DNA from: Casuarius casuarius
Lineage: Eukaryota > Chordata > Aves > Casuariiformes > Casuariidae
Direction of reading: 5' to 3'
NCBI GenBank assembly: GCA_003342895.1
Contig: PTFA01000111.1
Coordinates: 2,330,199-2,394,198 of the forward strand
DNA length: 64,000 nucleotides
This document shows, piece by piece, positions 37,847 through 48,396 of the stretch. How positions within the stretch are numbered: the first letter of the stretch is position 1; every line of letters begins with the position of its first letter. The notes beneath the pieces are model-generated. The model worked only from the letters and a program-made list of their open reading frames with translations, was not told the origin of the DNA and did not search any database. The position numbers were made by a program, and so were the translations under genes.

Positions 37847-40800
37847 AATGAAGGATGATGGGAACTACTACATGGGAAGTAATCAATGAGAAGCAAATGT
37901 GATCTTCAGCATCTCCAAAATTAAAAGAGAATAGGATGGTAAAATGTACTTATTAGTAAATCCAAAGAAACCTAAATGGAGTTGTATGTCTGAGGTTGTA
38001 TTCACTGACCTTCTATCACTCAGGAACTACTGTCTATTTAACAAGTCTCAAAAGTGAATAAAATAGAGAATGGCTAACTCCTAGAAAAAAGTTACAAGTT
38101 GCATAAAGGCTTTTTGCCGTTTAGCTCTTTAAAGGCATATAGCATGAAATTAAAGCCAAACTGACACTTCGTGTGTGGCAAAAAATTATCATTGTCATTC
38201 AAATTGATTTCTGTTTCATACTGAATAAACCATAGCTTTAGGCTTTTGTTTCAAGCCTGCTGAATGTGCCACAATAATTTAATTGTCATAACCACAAGGC
38301 TGTGAGTGCTCACACATGCACTCTTAGTTTCTCTTATTTTCATGTAGTTAAACATGATATAGTATCTCTGAAGGAATTTTATTTTATTTTCAAGTGGGAG
38401 TATGACATGTATCTGGGTGTAAGTTGTATGACAAAAACACCTTAAAAAAAGTTAAAGCCATTTTGTCGTATAAATGAACAGCTATGAGGAAGAGACTTTC
38501 CTTTTCCTCCCCCTTTCCCCAAAAAAAAACAATAGATACTATTTCAGGACACTGTAGACCTACTGGAAAATCTTATCTCACTGCATAATTCACTCCTTGT
38601 CTGCACTGCTCAGGGACTGCATCAGAACTACCAAGGCCTAGATGTTAAGATGTTACCATATGTGTGTGCTCTTGTGGAAACCTCTGATTCCAACAAGTAT
38701 ATTTCTGCTGTAAAAAAAGCAAACATATCACTAGACTAGATAAAAGATATGCATTTCTGATGGCNTTGCATTTTGTTTGCCACTATATAAAGCAGTAGAA
38801 ACCAAATGATTTGCAAAGCAAAGAACTATAGATTCATATGGAAATGTATCTCCTGGTATCTCAAATGAAGAAATCCATCCTTGTATGAAATAAATGTATT
38901 TAAAGTGAGCTTAGTTTTGTCAAATTACAGGGTCTGTGGTTTATCATTGGTTCATTTGACAGCATTCAACATAACTTCAGAGAAGCTACTTCCCAATCAG
39001 ACAGAGCACCATTCAAGTGCTTAAAGTAAAACATACAACTAAGGTATTTTTTTTCTGGAAATATACTAAAAAAATTAATCTGACAAAATTGTGTTCTCTT
39101 ACTCAACAAAAAAAATCAATATTTTATTGGAATTATCTTTGTAATTCCCTTATATTCCTTAAGGAAAATAATAAAAATACATCAGTGGACATTGCTTTTT
39201 ACTTTCATTATGAGATCATTCATGTATTAAAATAACATTTTTCTTCTATTTTTAAAATAGTAGCTGAACTTTCCAATATTTAGGTCATTTAAATCATAAG
39301 GTATTGAAAATAAATTTTTAATACATGAAATATGTTAAGCGCTGACTTCTATTTTTCCCCAAAACAATAGATTTTGAACAGAGACGTGCTATATAAAAGC
39401 CCCTTCATGCTTTTCCACTTTAGATAATGAGATCACACAAAGAAGAAGAAGAATCAGATGAACAGGACTGATGATATCGTGGCCTGGTTAATTGAAATTA
39501 TAATTTTCTCTAGATCACATTTACATCATAGTCTCTTAAATGAGCATTGTTACTTCCCATATGGAAAAATTTAAGCTAGAATCTAGAGATTCTCTTGACT
39601 AATGCGATCATTTCATGCAAGTCTTACCGAGGGAGCGCGTGCCCTATTGAAACACCTGGGCCTAACAGCATGCTTAGCATTCTCCTGTGCTTTTCTTGCT
39701 CAACCACGTATTAAAACTCCTATTTAAAACAAAAACAAAGCTCTTCACTGGAGAATGACACAGTTTCCTCGTCCTCAGTAGAGAAGATTACAGGTATGAT
39801 ATCTTCTGATGGCTAACTACTGCAAATAGTCATATGGTATAAGTTAAGCTGATTTGAGAAGTGATTAGTATAGAGCACACAATCCACTTTTGATCTTGTT
39901 CCTCTGCTCTCTCTTTTCTCCACTGAGTGTTGGACCGAGTGGTGATATTGGCAGCGGGAATACTAAATAGTGGTAGCTAGTCATGCCAATACGATACACT
40001 GTGCATGTCAGCACACCCTGAACTTTCCTGTAGCTACTAATTTTAAAAGAAAAAGTTCAGTTTATTCTGGACTGTGGCAGGAGATGTGACAGTCTCCATC
40101 CAGTCTGGCGTTAGTTGCCAGTTAGGCCCTCATGTATGCCTGACTTATCTTGCTCCACTGCTTCTCGGGCCTCTGGCACGCAGCGTGGTTATAGCTGAGG
40201 AAAAAAACCTTAGAAGCTCTGCCTTAGTAACATTATCTGTTATTCTTTGCTTTGACATGCCTTTGGGGAATTGTCAGAGGAAAACAGTTTATATATGCAT
40301 ATGTCCAGGGTTTACTGGCCTCTGAAAAAGGCCACTTCAGCTAAGCAACGTATTATACTCATATCCTGCAGACAGAACTTCTGCTGCAAACACAATGTAC
40401 TTTCAAATATTCAGACTTAGGTGACAACACATAAGGAGAAAAGTAAATGTGAACATACTTTGAAATCCTTCTGTTTCGTATTACATATTTAATAACTTAC
40501 AGTTCTCTGTCAGGAATGTATTTAGAACAGTTCTTAGAAACAGTAACAATACAACCTTCCTAAAAATGATAAACAGGTGAAGGTACTGGATGTTTTTTGA
40601 ATTGTAAAATATTGAAGAAAAGGGAAAAGGAAACAAACTGTCATGAAGCCTGTCAGTAATAGCACATTTTGTTAGTTTGATATCTGTGTCCGAAAATCAA
40701 AATCCCCCTGGATAAAAGTAAAAGTCACTCAACTGATAAAATTCTTGAGTGACTGAAAACAGGCATCTGTTCTTTATAGGTTCATCTTTGAGAATTCTCA

Positions 40801-41044
40801 CCAGAAAACAGCAGTTGAAAAGATTATCTTATAGCAGTACTAAATAATAGTGTGTTCTGCGACATTCAAAGGTCTGAAGCTCCCTGTGGAACTAATGACA
40901 TTTGTACAGCAAGTTAGACTGCTTCAGCAGAGGAGGATGATGGAAATGAGAAACTGATAGATTTTTGACAGAATGTTAACCCCAACTTGCCAGCTTTTCT
41001 GGAAGGTAACCACAAAAAGCACTGCAATAATACTTCTAAAAAAA
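37847..41044. other. Unique sequence, no gene recognised
   Basis: No recognised exon or repeat. An 83-codon frame at 40074-40325 (+) is GTG-started, lies in slightly GC-richer sequence and has no known domain. The ambiguous base at 38765 is isolated. Confidence 0.5.
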
Positions 41045-41120
41045 GGGCCAGATTCTTAGATGAATTTTAAACTGATACACTTCCACTGACTTTGATAGTT
41101 GCAGCTGATGCTCTGGCCTT
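41043..41120. mobile_element. Degenerate inverted-repeat MITE relic
   Basis: The left end AAGGGCCAGATTCTTAGATG (41043-41062) matches, with a few differences and a one-base offset, the reverse complement of the right end (about 41101-41120, ending GCTCTGGCCTT). The middle contains CCACTGACTTTGATAG. From memory, this GGGCCAGATTCT...CCACTGACTTCAATGG...TCTGGCCC architecture is that of an ancient palindromic non-autonomous repeat abundant in turtles and crocodiles and rare in birds. The copy is short, about 78 bp, and diverged. Its superfamily is not certain. Confidence 0.45.
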
Positions 41121-43067
41121 GATACCTCAGAGAGAAGAAATAAATGTCGTCTTGCTGTTTCTGATGACTGATCAGCTGGGTATTTTTTCCAGATGGTATT
41201 ATGCAGCTTTTTATTAAGGGCAGCTCCTTTTACCTGTCATTGCAACATATGAAATGGTTTCTCTGCCTTTTTTTCTGGTTGACTTACCTGAAAGTTTTAA
41301 AAGTTTCTCCAGACTTATTTAAAGTTAATATGGCTAGTTCAGCCATTAAGCAGGGGTCACTGGCTCCAAATGAGATCTCTTACTTCCCTTTTTCTATTTA
41401 TTCCACTGCTCTAATGGACTAGTATTAAGGCAGAATTGGATCATGGACTTTCCTCACCCTGAAAAGATTTGACCTAATATGTCCTGCCTGCCCTTTATAC
41501 AAGGCTGTAACACATGCAGGAAAAAGTGGAGAGGACTCTTCACCCTTCCTTTTGAATCTGGATGAACTTGTAGCCAGGAATTTAAGAGTCATAGTGAAAG
41601 AAAGAAAGCAGACTTTCTCAAAAGAGAATTTGGCTTTCTCCTGGAAGACAGCAGAACTGTAGTCCAGACCAGATGTGGCTATTTTATATCCACATCTCTT
41701 TTGATAGCCCTCCTTACTTTGGTATTTTCTTCACTGTGTGATAATTCAGCTTCAATATGAGGATAGTGAATTCCCTTATGTATGATATTCACAACCCGAA
41801 TGCTTAGGTCTTTCTTCTGGGATATGGGAATTGAATTTTTTCAGACTGAGGGTCTGCAACCCAGAACTGCTGGCAAAAACTGACACTGGGATGTCTGTAA
41901 AAGTCAGATTGTGCTGTTATTTTCACACCAACTGTGTGATATGGTTACCTGTGTATCAACACAATGACCCACATTTTAGATTTCTTCAAGGATATATGAA
42001 GAATTAGACAGCTTTCTATCTAAAATTGTATAGCAGCACGACTCAGCTGGAAGACAAATGTCTAGCTCTTCGGAACAGAGCTCCTAAATCCATGTCTGAA
42101 TCCTCAGGCAACTTCCAAGTCAAGGAAGGTGGCACCTAGTGAGGTAAAGGAGCTAGACATCTTGGCTGTGTTAGAAGTAGATGGTCTTGATTACTGTCTT
42201 AATACTAAATTAAATTGAGGGGCCTAAATGCCAACTGAGATGGATTTCCCAGGGTTGTATTTTGCCCCATTAACACTTCAGCATTACCTACCTATGTTCG
42301 GTGGGTCTGGCAGGCCAATTGCCCTGCTCACCTCAAACCTGTTCAGGCTTTCTTGCATGGACAAGCAGAGAAACTGAGCTTCATACCCCAAAGGGATTTA
42401 GGCTTCAGACTTTGATAATATTTTGCACTGGAATTATGAAAGAGGTAAAGAGTAGGATTCTTTAATCTTTACTCTTACTAGTATATTAATGGATATTAGT
42501 AAGAATTTGGCACTTCAGACTTAATTCAAAACACCTTTTTTTAATGAAATAGTGCTTACTGTATAGCTGATAGAATAACAAGGCATGCATGGAGAGGCCT
42601 GGCATCTCAGCTGCACTAGGATTTAATCCCTCTAGCTATATATTCATTTGACATCCTTTAGAAAAAGTAAGAGTACTTTTTTTCTTAAAATCCCAACAAG
42701 CCTGAACTAAAACCTCCCCTACAGCATTACATAGTATGTGTACATATAGTACATATCAGTAAACTTATACATATGAACATATATGCATATGTGTACCTAT
42801 AAGTATGTATATTTTCTCTTCCTATCTGTTTACATGGCAAATTATTTAGTGTAAACAAACAGCTTTTCTGAGCTACCAGCCTAACTAGCAACCTACCTAT
42901 CTACCACTCTGAAGTCGTCAATCTACTCTGAATTGCCATATGTGAACACAGTTTCTAATAGTGTAAACTTGTTAAACAAAATGTAAGTCAACTTCCGTAT
43001 CTTCTAGAACAGAGATAACTAGAAAGTCAGGAATACCTGGTACCTTAGGTTTTATAGACTATTTTTN
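41121..43067. other. Unique sequence, moderately GC-richer, no gene recognised
   Basis: No exon recognised. 42100-42420 has word content (GGGGCCTAAATGCC, AAAGGGATTTAGGC) faintly like old amniote repeats, too diverged to call. 42720-42815 is a TA/CATA-rich low-complexity tract. Confidence 0.45.
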
Positions 43068-43072
43068 AACCC

Positions 43073-43514
43073 TGTAGTGAGGACACCTGCGGCAGATCTG
43101 GCGAGGAGTCAGTGGCTGGGAGAGTATGTGGTAGCAGGCCCAGTGTGTGAAACTACACACTGACCAAATTCCCATGAGGGCCAGGCAGGCATATTCTGTT
43201 TTGTCAACAACATCTAGCTGCTTCCCAGACAGTAGCTACTCAAGGTTAGCACAGCTGAGATAAGGAAACAGTTTTAGTAGATTTAAGGGGCCCTTAGGAA
43301 AAACAAGTCAAGTCCTGCCTGGGCGTCCGACCCATGTGTCTGACCTGTGCCTCCAGCAGTCTCCCATCAGCAACCCCTCCTCATGGTTCCTGGGACTCCT
43401 CGTGCAGCCTGGAGTGTAAGTCCTTTATTAAACCTATCCTGTTTAACCCCTTATGAACCCTGAGTGTCTCTCTCTGCTGGTGTCTGACCCTCTTTTGCCT
43501 GCCTTGCGGTCACA
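43073..43514 (+). mobile_element. Probable solo LTR of an endogenous retrovirus
   Basis: A 442-bp GC-richer block begins TGTAGTGAGG and ends GCGGTCACA, the TG...CA termini of retroviral LTRs. It is flanked by AACCC (43068-43072) and AACCT (43515-43519), a plausible diverged 5-bp target duplication of the size used by several ERV classes. An ATTAAA poly(A) signal at 43427-43432 lies about 80 bp before the end, giving a plus-strand U3-R-U5 order. No primer binding site, gag, pol or env follows, and no second LTR is nearby. It is therefore best explained as a solo LTR left by recombination. The family is not identified; being memory-free, the call rests on structure alone. Confidence 0.55.
43427..43432 (+). 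promoter_or_regulatory. Poly(A) signal ATTAAA within the putative LTR
   Basis: A variant poly(A) hexamer placed where the R region of an LTR would carry it, followed by a T/G-rich stretch (43462-43496) suited to downstream processing signals. Confidence 0.4.
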
Positions 43515-44417
43515 AACCTCTTATGTCTTTCTCTTTGTGATTCTAAATTGGTAGATGAAGTTCTTCTAATGTTGTTGAGCTATTTGAAATTAAAAATAGT
43601 AACAAATTATTAAAATTGAAGAATAAACCAACCCCAAACCTTCTGTCCTCAGCTCTTCTTCCTTTATCAATAGCTGAAGGGATCTTTCCTTTAACATGGA
43701 GATGCCTGCCATTAAAAACAGGTGTTCCACGTAATTTATAAAGATAACCAATTCTTAGAAACCATCCTAGAATAGAAAGTCAGAAGGGGACCAAAAAAAC
43801 CCAGCAAAAATCAATAAAACAAAAAACCAACAAAACATGCCCCGAGGTTCCTACAAGCTTCCTAATGCATTTGATAAATACCACATCAAAGCTTCTTCCT
43901 GTAAGACACACACTTTTCCTTCTGCTCTTGAGTGGGTTTTTTTGTTTTTTTTTAGCAGTTTCTCAGTTGAGTCTGCCAGCAGGCCCATAATCTATCCAGA
44001 AGGGATAACAGCATGCGATACTCAGTTCCTTTTTATCCAGCTTCCCCAACTCTGTTTTTCTGTCATAGCTGGGCTATTTATGCCATTGGGCACAGATCCC
44101 AAGTCCAGGGTCTTAATCAGCTCCCAATTTCAGATATCCTTACTGAACCATTAAAAAATCTCTGAATTTCAATTCTCAGATAACTTCAGCATAAAACAAT
44201 GCAATCGGTATCTCTCTTTTCTGTTAATCTTTTCACCTTTACTCCTACAGAATAAATCATTCACAAATACAGACTTTCCTTTTCTAATGGTGTAGTATAC
44301 TACAAATTAATTGCTTAAAAAAAGCCCATAGAATTATAAGTATATTCAGCATAACTTTAAAATTAGCACTCATTTGCATTATAGCACAGTCTGATGGGTC
44401 TTACTGAGAACACAGCC
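43515..44417. other. Unique sequence, no gene recognised
   Basis: No exon recognised. A 105-codon frame at 43837-44154 (+) shows no family resemblance. Confidence 0.5.
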
Positions 44418-44632
44418 TTATTGTGCTTCGTGCTGTATGAACACAGAACAAGGATCAATCTCATCCCTGAAAAACTAATAGCTGCAACAGGCAAAAGGAT
44501 TGTTCTGCCTTGTTTAACAGATGAGGTACCAAAGCATAGAGATTAAACAATTTGCCCAAGGAAATCTATGGCAGAACTAAACCCAGATCTCTTAAATCTG
44601 AGCCAGATGTCCAGTCCACAAGGCCATTTGTC
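44418..44632 (-). mobile_element. MIR/CORE-SINE relic
   Basis: Read on the plus strand this is the reverse complement of a MIR-type SINE. AACAGATGAGGTACCAAAGC is followed by an ATTAAACAATTTGCCCAAGG block, then TATGGCAGAACTAAACCCAG and ATCTCTTAAATCTGAG. These match in order the conserved words 'cagatgagg-aaactgaggc', 'gttaag-acttgcccaagg', 'ggcagagctgg' and 'aacccag' of the MIR/CORE family. The flanking part TTGTGCTTCGTGCTGTATGA plus ACACAGAACAAGGATCAATC resembles the sauropsid extension of this SINE. It is strongly diverged, as expected for an ancient amniote element, and is on the minus strand. Confidence 0.75.
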
Positions 44633-46407
44633 TTCCTTAGGTTAATTCATGCTCTGTAAATGTCTGTCTTATCTACTGCCTCAGTGGACCCTGGCTCAGC
44701 AGAGAAAATTTCCTACTACTGCCAATAAGAAAATCTTTCATTTCCATTCTCTTTCTCAAATAAACTTTGAAACTTCAGGATACTCAAAAATGTTGAGTTT
44801 TATTTTTAAAAAATGCAGGATATTCACATTGCCAAAGCTAATGCTTCATGCCTCGCAGAATAACTGGCACAAAGACAATTCTTGTTCATTGCTGTAAACA
44901 AGATGTAATGGAGCAGCATAGCAGCAGCCACGACTGTCACATATTATCATTGCTCTACTTGCATATAATTAATTCCTTGCAAAAGACACCATTATAATAA
45001 AACAATTCAAAACAATCTCCCAACCAGTATCTGTGCCCTGGAAACAACACATCACAGTCAGGAAAATGGCCTGGGCTAACAATACTCCTCTTGTTCTGTA
45101 TCAGAGCCAACAAGCTCAGTATCCATCAGCACTGCAACTAGGCAACCCACAATAACGAGCTTCTTGGAAACATCTACAGTGGAAACTGAACCTATCATTT
45201 AAAGGTATTTTAGTAGTTAAGCAAGGAGAAAATAACATACAATGGAATGTATAATATTTGTGACATAAGGATACTTGTGGGGTGCTCTATATCTCTCTAC
45301 GCTAACAAATAGAGCAGGTTCTTATTTCTTCCTGGGGATGGCAGCAGACTGCAATTTCTGTTATGAAATACTAAATACTTCTGAGAATGAGTATCACTGT
45401 TCACAGTCAACACAGGAAAAATGGGACATTTGTTACACTGTCCAGTGACTTCAGTTTTGTAAGTTCTATGAAAGGCAGGAAAAGAGGGGTGGAAACGATA
45501 ACCAAAATGTTTTGGCTATCAAAATATTCAGTGGCTTGTATATAAAGGTGGTATTTTGACCTTTCATCACAAAAAAAAAAGAACCGCATGGAGAACGTTG
45601 CATTGTTATATTTAATGTTTGCTCTCCTCCTTGTGTGCCTTGTCCCCTTTACTGGTACCCATCAGACAGAGCATAAACAAATTTCTGATGAGAAAGTACT
45701 TTTGTCATTGTGCTTTTTTATCAGGAGATGACCGTTGTTGCTCTGGCTCTGCACAGCTTAGTAATGTTGCAAGATTTCCAATAGGCCTCCATCAAGAGTT
45801 TAACTATGTAACTAAAATGTGGTTTAGAGTTATAGTAAAAAAATTTAAAAAAAATCAGAAAAAAAATTCTGATAAAAAATCTTGTGCTATGACTTGCTAA
45901 CCCCTTGCTTCTCCAAATTAATCCAATACCAGGTTTGAAGCTGACAAGACATTGTCCTTTAGGGCAGACTGAAGGATGTTTGTTTGTTGCTTGCTGGTGA
46001 GTTTTATGCAATTATCTGTGATATAGTATGTAGTCTATTTCCCTGGACTATCTGAGAATAGAAGATTTATGGGCAATTCTGGATTAAATCTTGCATTTCA
46101 TGTTTGCCTCTTATTGAAGAATTCTGGATTCCATGAACAAATTAGCCTTATCCAGCCTGAACAGAGAACGTTATTAGGCATTGTGGATATTCAACCACCT
46201 TTATAGAAAACCTGGACTATGAGGCTGTTTTCTGAATCCAAACTATTTGAAAAGTGAACTCTGCAAAGAAAGGAAGGTCAGTATTTTCAGTTTGGTTATG
46301 CTGTTTTGGATAAAAACTTCTTTGATAGCTTGATTGTAATCAGGAATAACATTATGTTTTATGTTTTCTTTTCTGACAGTGGTGATTTAAATTTCCCTTG
46401 GGGAAGT
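44633..46407. other. Unique sequence, no gene recognised
   Basis: No exon recognised. Overlapping frames on both strands at 45619-46011 have no family resemblance, and part of that block (about 45834-45890) is simply A-rich. Confidence 0.5.
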
Positions 46408-46449
46408 GAAAGATATCAGAGTGATGATGAAAGATATCAGAGTGATGAG
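46408..46449. repeat. Perfect 21-bp tandem duplication
   Basis: GAAAGATATCAGAGTGATGA plus one base occurs twice in direct succession (46408-46428 and 46429-46449), identical over at least 20 bases. It is a recent local duplication, directly next to the AT tract that follows. Confidence 0.95.
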
Positions 46450-46452
46450 CAG

Positions 46453-46573
46453 TTAAAATTAAAAAATAAATAATAAATTAATTATCAATTAATAATTAGT
46501 AACTAATTAATATTTAATAATAAATTAATTATTAAATATTAAATAAATTAATTTAATAAAATTAAAAAATAAA
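46453..46573. repeat. Almost pure A/T tract of about 120 bp
   Basis: Apart from two C and one G in its first half, the tract contains only A and T. It is made of repeated TTAATTAAT, AATAAATTAA and TTAAATATTAAA words with many small palindromes. It is low-complexity DNA that unwinds easily and is likely unstable in length. No origin or MAR function can be claimed from sequence alone. Confidence 0.9.
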
Positions 46574-46832
46574 GAAATCTAAGTGTTATGTACTCTATAC
46601 AGTAATTAGGAAAATGTGTACATGTGTGAAAAGGGAGAACAGACAAAATACAGAACAGAGCATTCTCCTAACTTATCACTGTAGAAAATTGAACAATATT
46701 TCATGACTATAAGGTCATAAATATATAATCACAATATAATCAGCAGTGATCCACTTCTCACTGCAATCTGATAAAAGATTGCCAAAAAAGCACCATACAA
46801 AACAAACAACTCCCACCGTATTCCATATCCTT

Positions 46833-46906
46833 ATTCTTTGTAGTAATAACAACACCATTACAACACTACAACACCACTAAAATTCTTTGTAGTAATAACA
46901 ACACCA
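46833..46906. repeat. 25-bp direct repeat, 49 bp apart
   Basis: A 25-bp sequence starting ATTCTTTGTAGTAATAACAA occurs identically at 46833-46857 and 46882-46906. Between them lie related ACAACAC-type fragments (ACTACAACACCACTAAA), suggesting stepwise local duplication. A gene-conversion or slippage origin is more likely than a mobile element. Confidence 0.95.
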
Positions 46907-48396
46907 GGTTTCTGATTCTTTCCCAAATGCTGTTACACAGGGCTTGCCTTCTACAGAGGATCCAGCCAGAAACACCAGTTTTTTTAGTGTCATAGGAAGG
47001 ATGGCTGTGATTTTTACACCTGTTTGCAACTTCACAGAAAAGAATGATTCAAGAAAAAAAAAACACCTTACCTTTTCTAGCTGATAACTGGATTTCACTG
47101 TCACTGTTTACACTAGTAATGCACTGGATATGGGTTTATCTCATGGTTACAGTCCAGCAGATTTCTCTGTAGCAAGTCCATGCCTTTAGAACTTCCAGTA
47201 GGAAGCCAAGCATTAAATATTGAGTGCCTAAAATTTACAACTACAGTGAGTAAAGAAATGTATTCTTTAAAATTTTACACACACCTCAGTGTAATATTAA
47301 GAGTAACAGATCTTAAATGAAAAGTGTATGTTTGTGAATAAAGGACAACATTAATTCTGCTTGCTGCAAAATTTCTGTGTAGCCATAAAAAACTATATAT
47401 TATGGAGAAAGTAAGGCAGGCTCCTAACTGAATGGACAAGAGTTTCTAAACATAATTTGACAAGACTAAGGAGATGAATAGTGCTTCCAATAAATGCAAA
47501 GTTATATGTAATTGAATGTGTATAAAGTGTATGTAATTATGAAAATTACCTCACTCCAGAAGCTTTTTATTTATTTTAATATTTATGTGGATTTGTATAC
47601 TGTTACTGATACTATTTTCGTTGAATTAACACCACTTTGGGCAGCTGGGAAGAAAAGTGTGGGAAGAAAAGTCTGTTAGCAGGAAAAAGTATTGATCTGA
47701 ACTACATGAAAGACCACATACTATTTTCCTTCAGCCAAATAAGCCTCTTTGCTCTCTTCACTACTCATACCCTTTTTCTTTTGGAAAGAAATTTATTCCA
47801 TTCTATAGTGAAAGATAGGGGGAGGTAAAATATATTTACACCTCTGNATTTACTTACTGCCTTCTCCTAGTACTAAACATGATTGCAAGAGCTTCTTTTC
47901 ATTGTCCTTGTAGTGTACATATACCAGTATAAAATCATTTGGACATGTTTCCATTTTAAAAAGAAAGATTATTTCTTGTTCTCTTTCCATTCTACCTCTA
48001 GGGTCTTTTTCCTTCTTTCACCATTCTTCATTCCTCTGGCCAACATCTACCCCTTCATGCTGGATTCCCTTTCACTTACTGTCTTATGTTAACCAGTCAT
48101 ATTTAGGCTCTATGAATTCTTCTGTCCCTAATGATGATGTCCCTAATGAGACAAAGAAAGAAAAGAAAATAGAAGTCTTAGTTAGGTGTCCTTAGTTAGG
48201 TGCCTAAGAACTCATCATTGTCCATGCTGACTCAAAGACAATAAAAAGACAAGTACAACAAAAGCAATAGTGCATTGTTTTTCAGTATCTTAATGGACTG
48301 ATATTTTCAAGAATAAAGCAAAAAGTAATGTTTATTTCCATTCTTTTTCAGCCTTTGAACTGATCTGCTCCTCAATACTCTAGTTAATTAGTGCCA
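46907..48396. other. Unique sequence, no gene recognised
   Basis: No exon recognised. Two small local duplications occur at 48126-48148 (GTCCCTAATGATGAT/GTCCCTAATGAG) and 48180-48206 (CTTAGTTAGGTG twice). Confidence 0.5.

Noticed and set aside
40074..40325. 83-codon frame in slightly GC-richer DNA
   Set aside because: The start is GTG, no domain is visible, and there are no splice or poly(A) features that fit.
46833..46906. 25-bp direct repeat as a CRISPR-like array
   Set aside because: Only two copies, in a vertebrate nuclear context, with spacer-like sequence that is itself a partial duplication.
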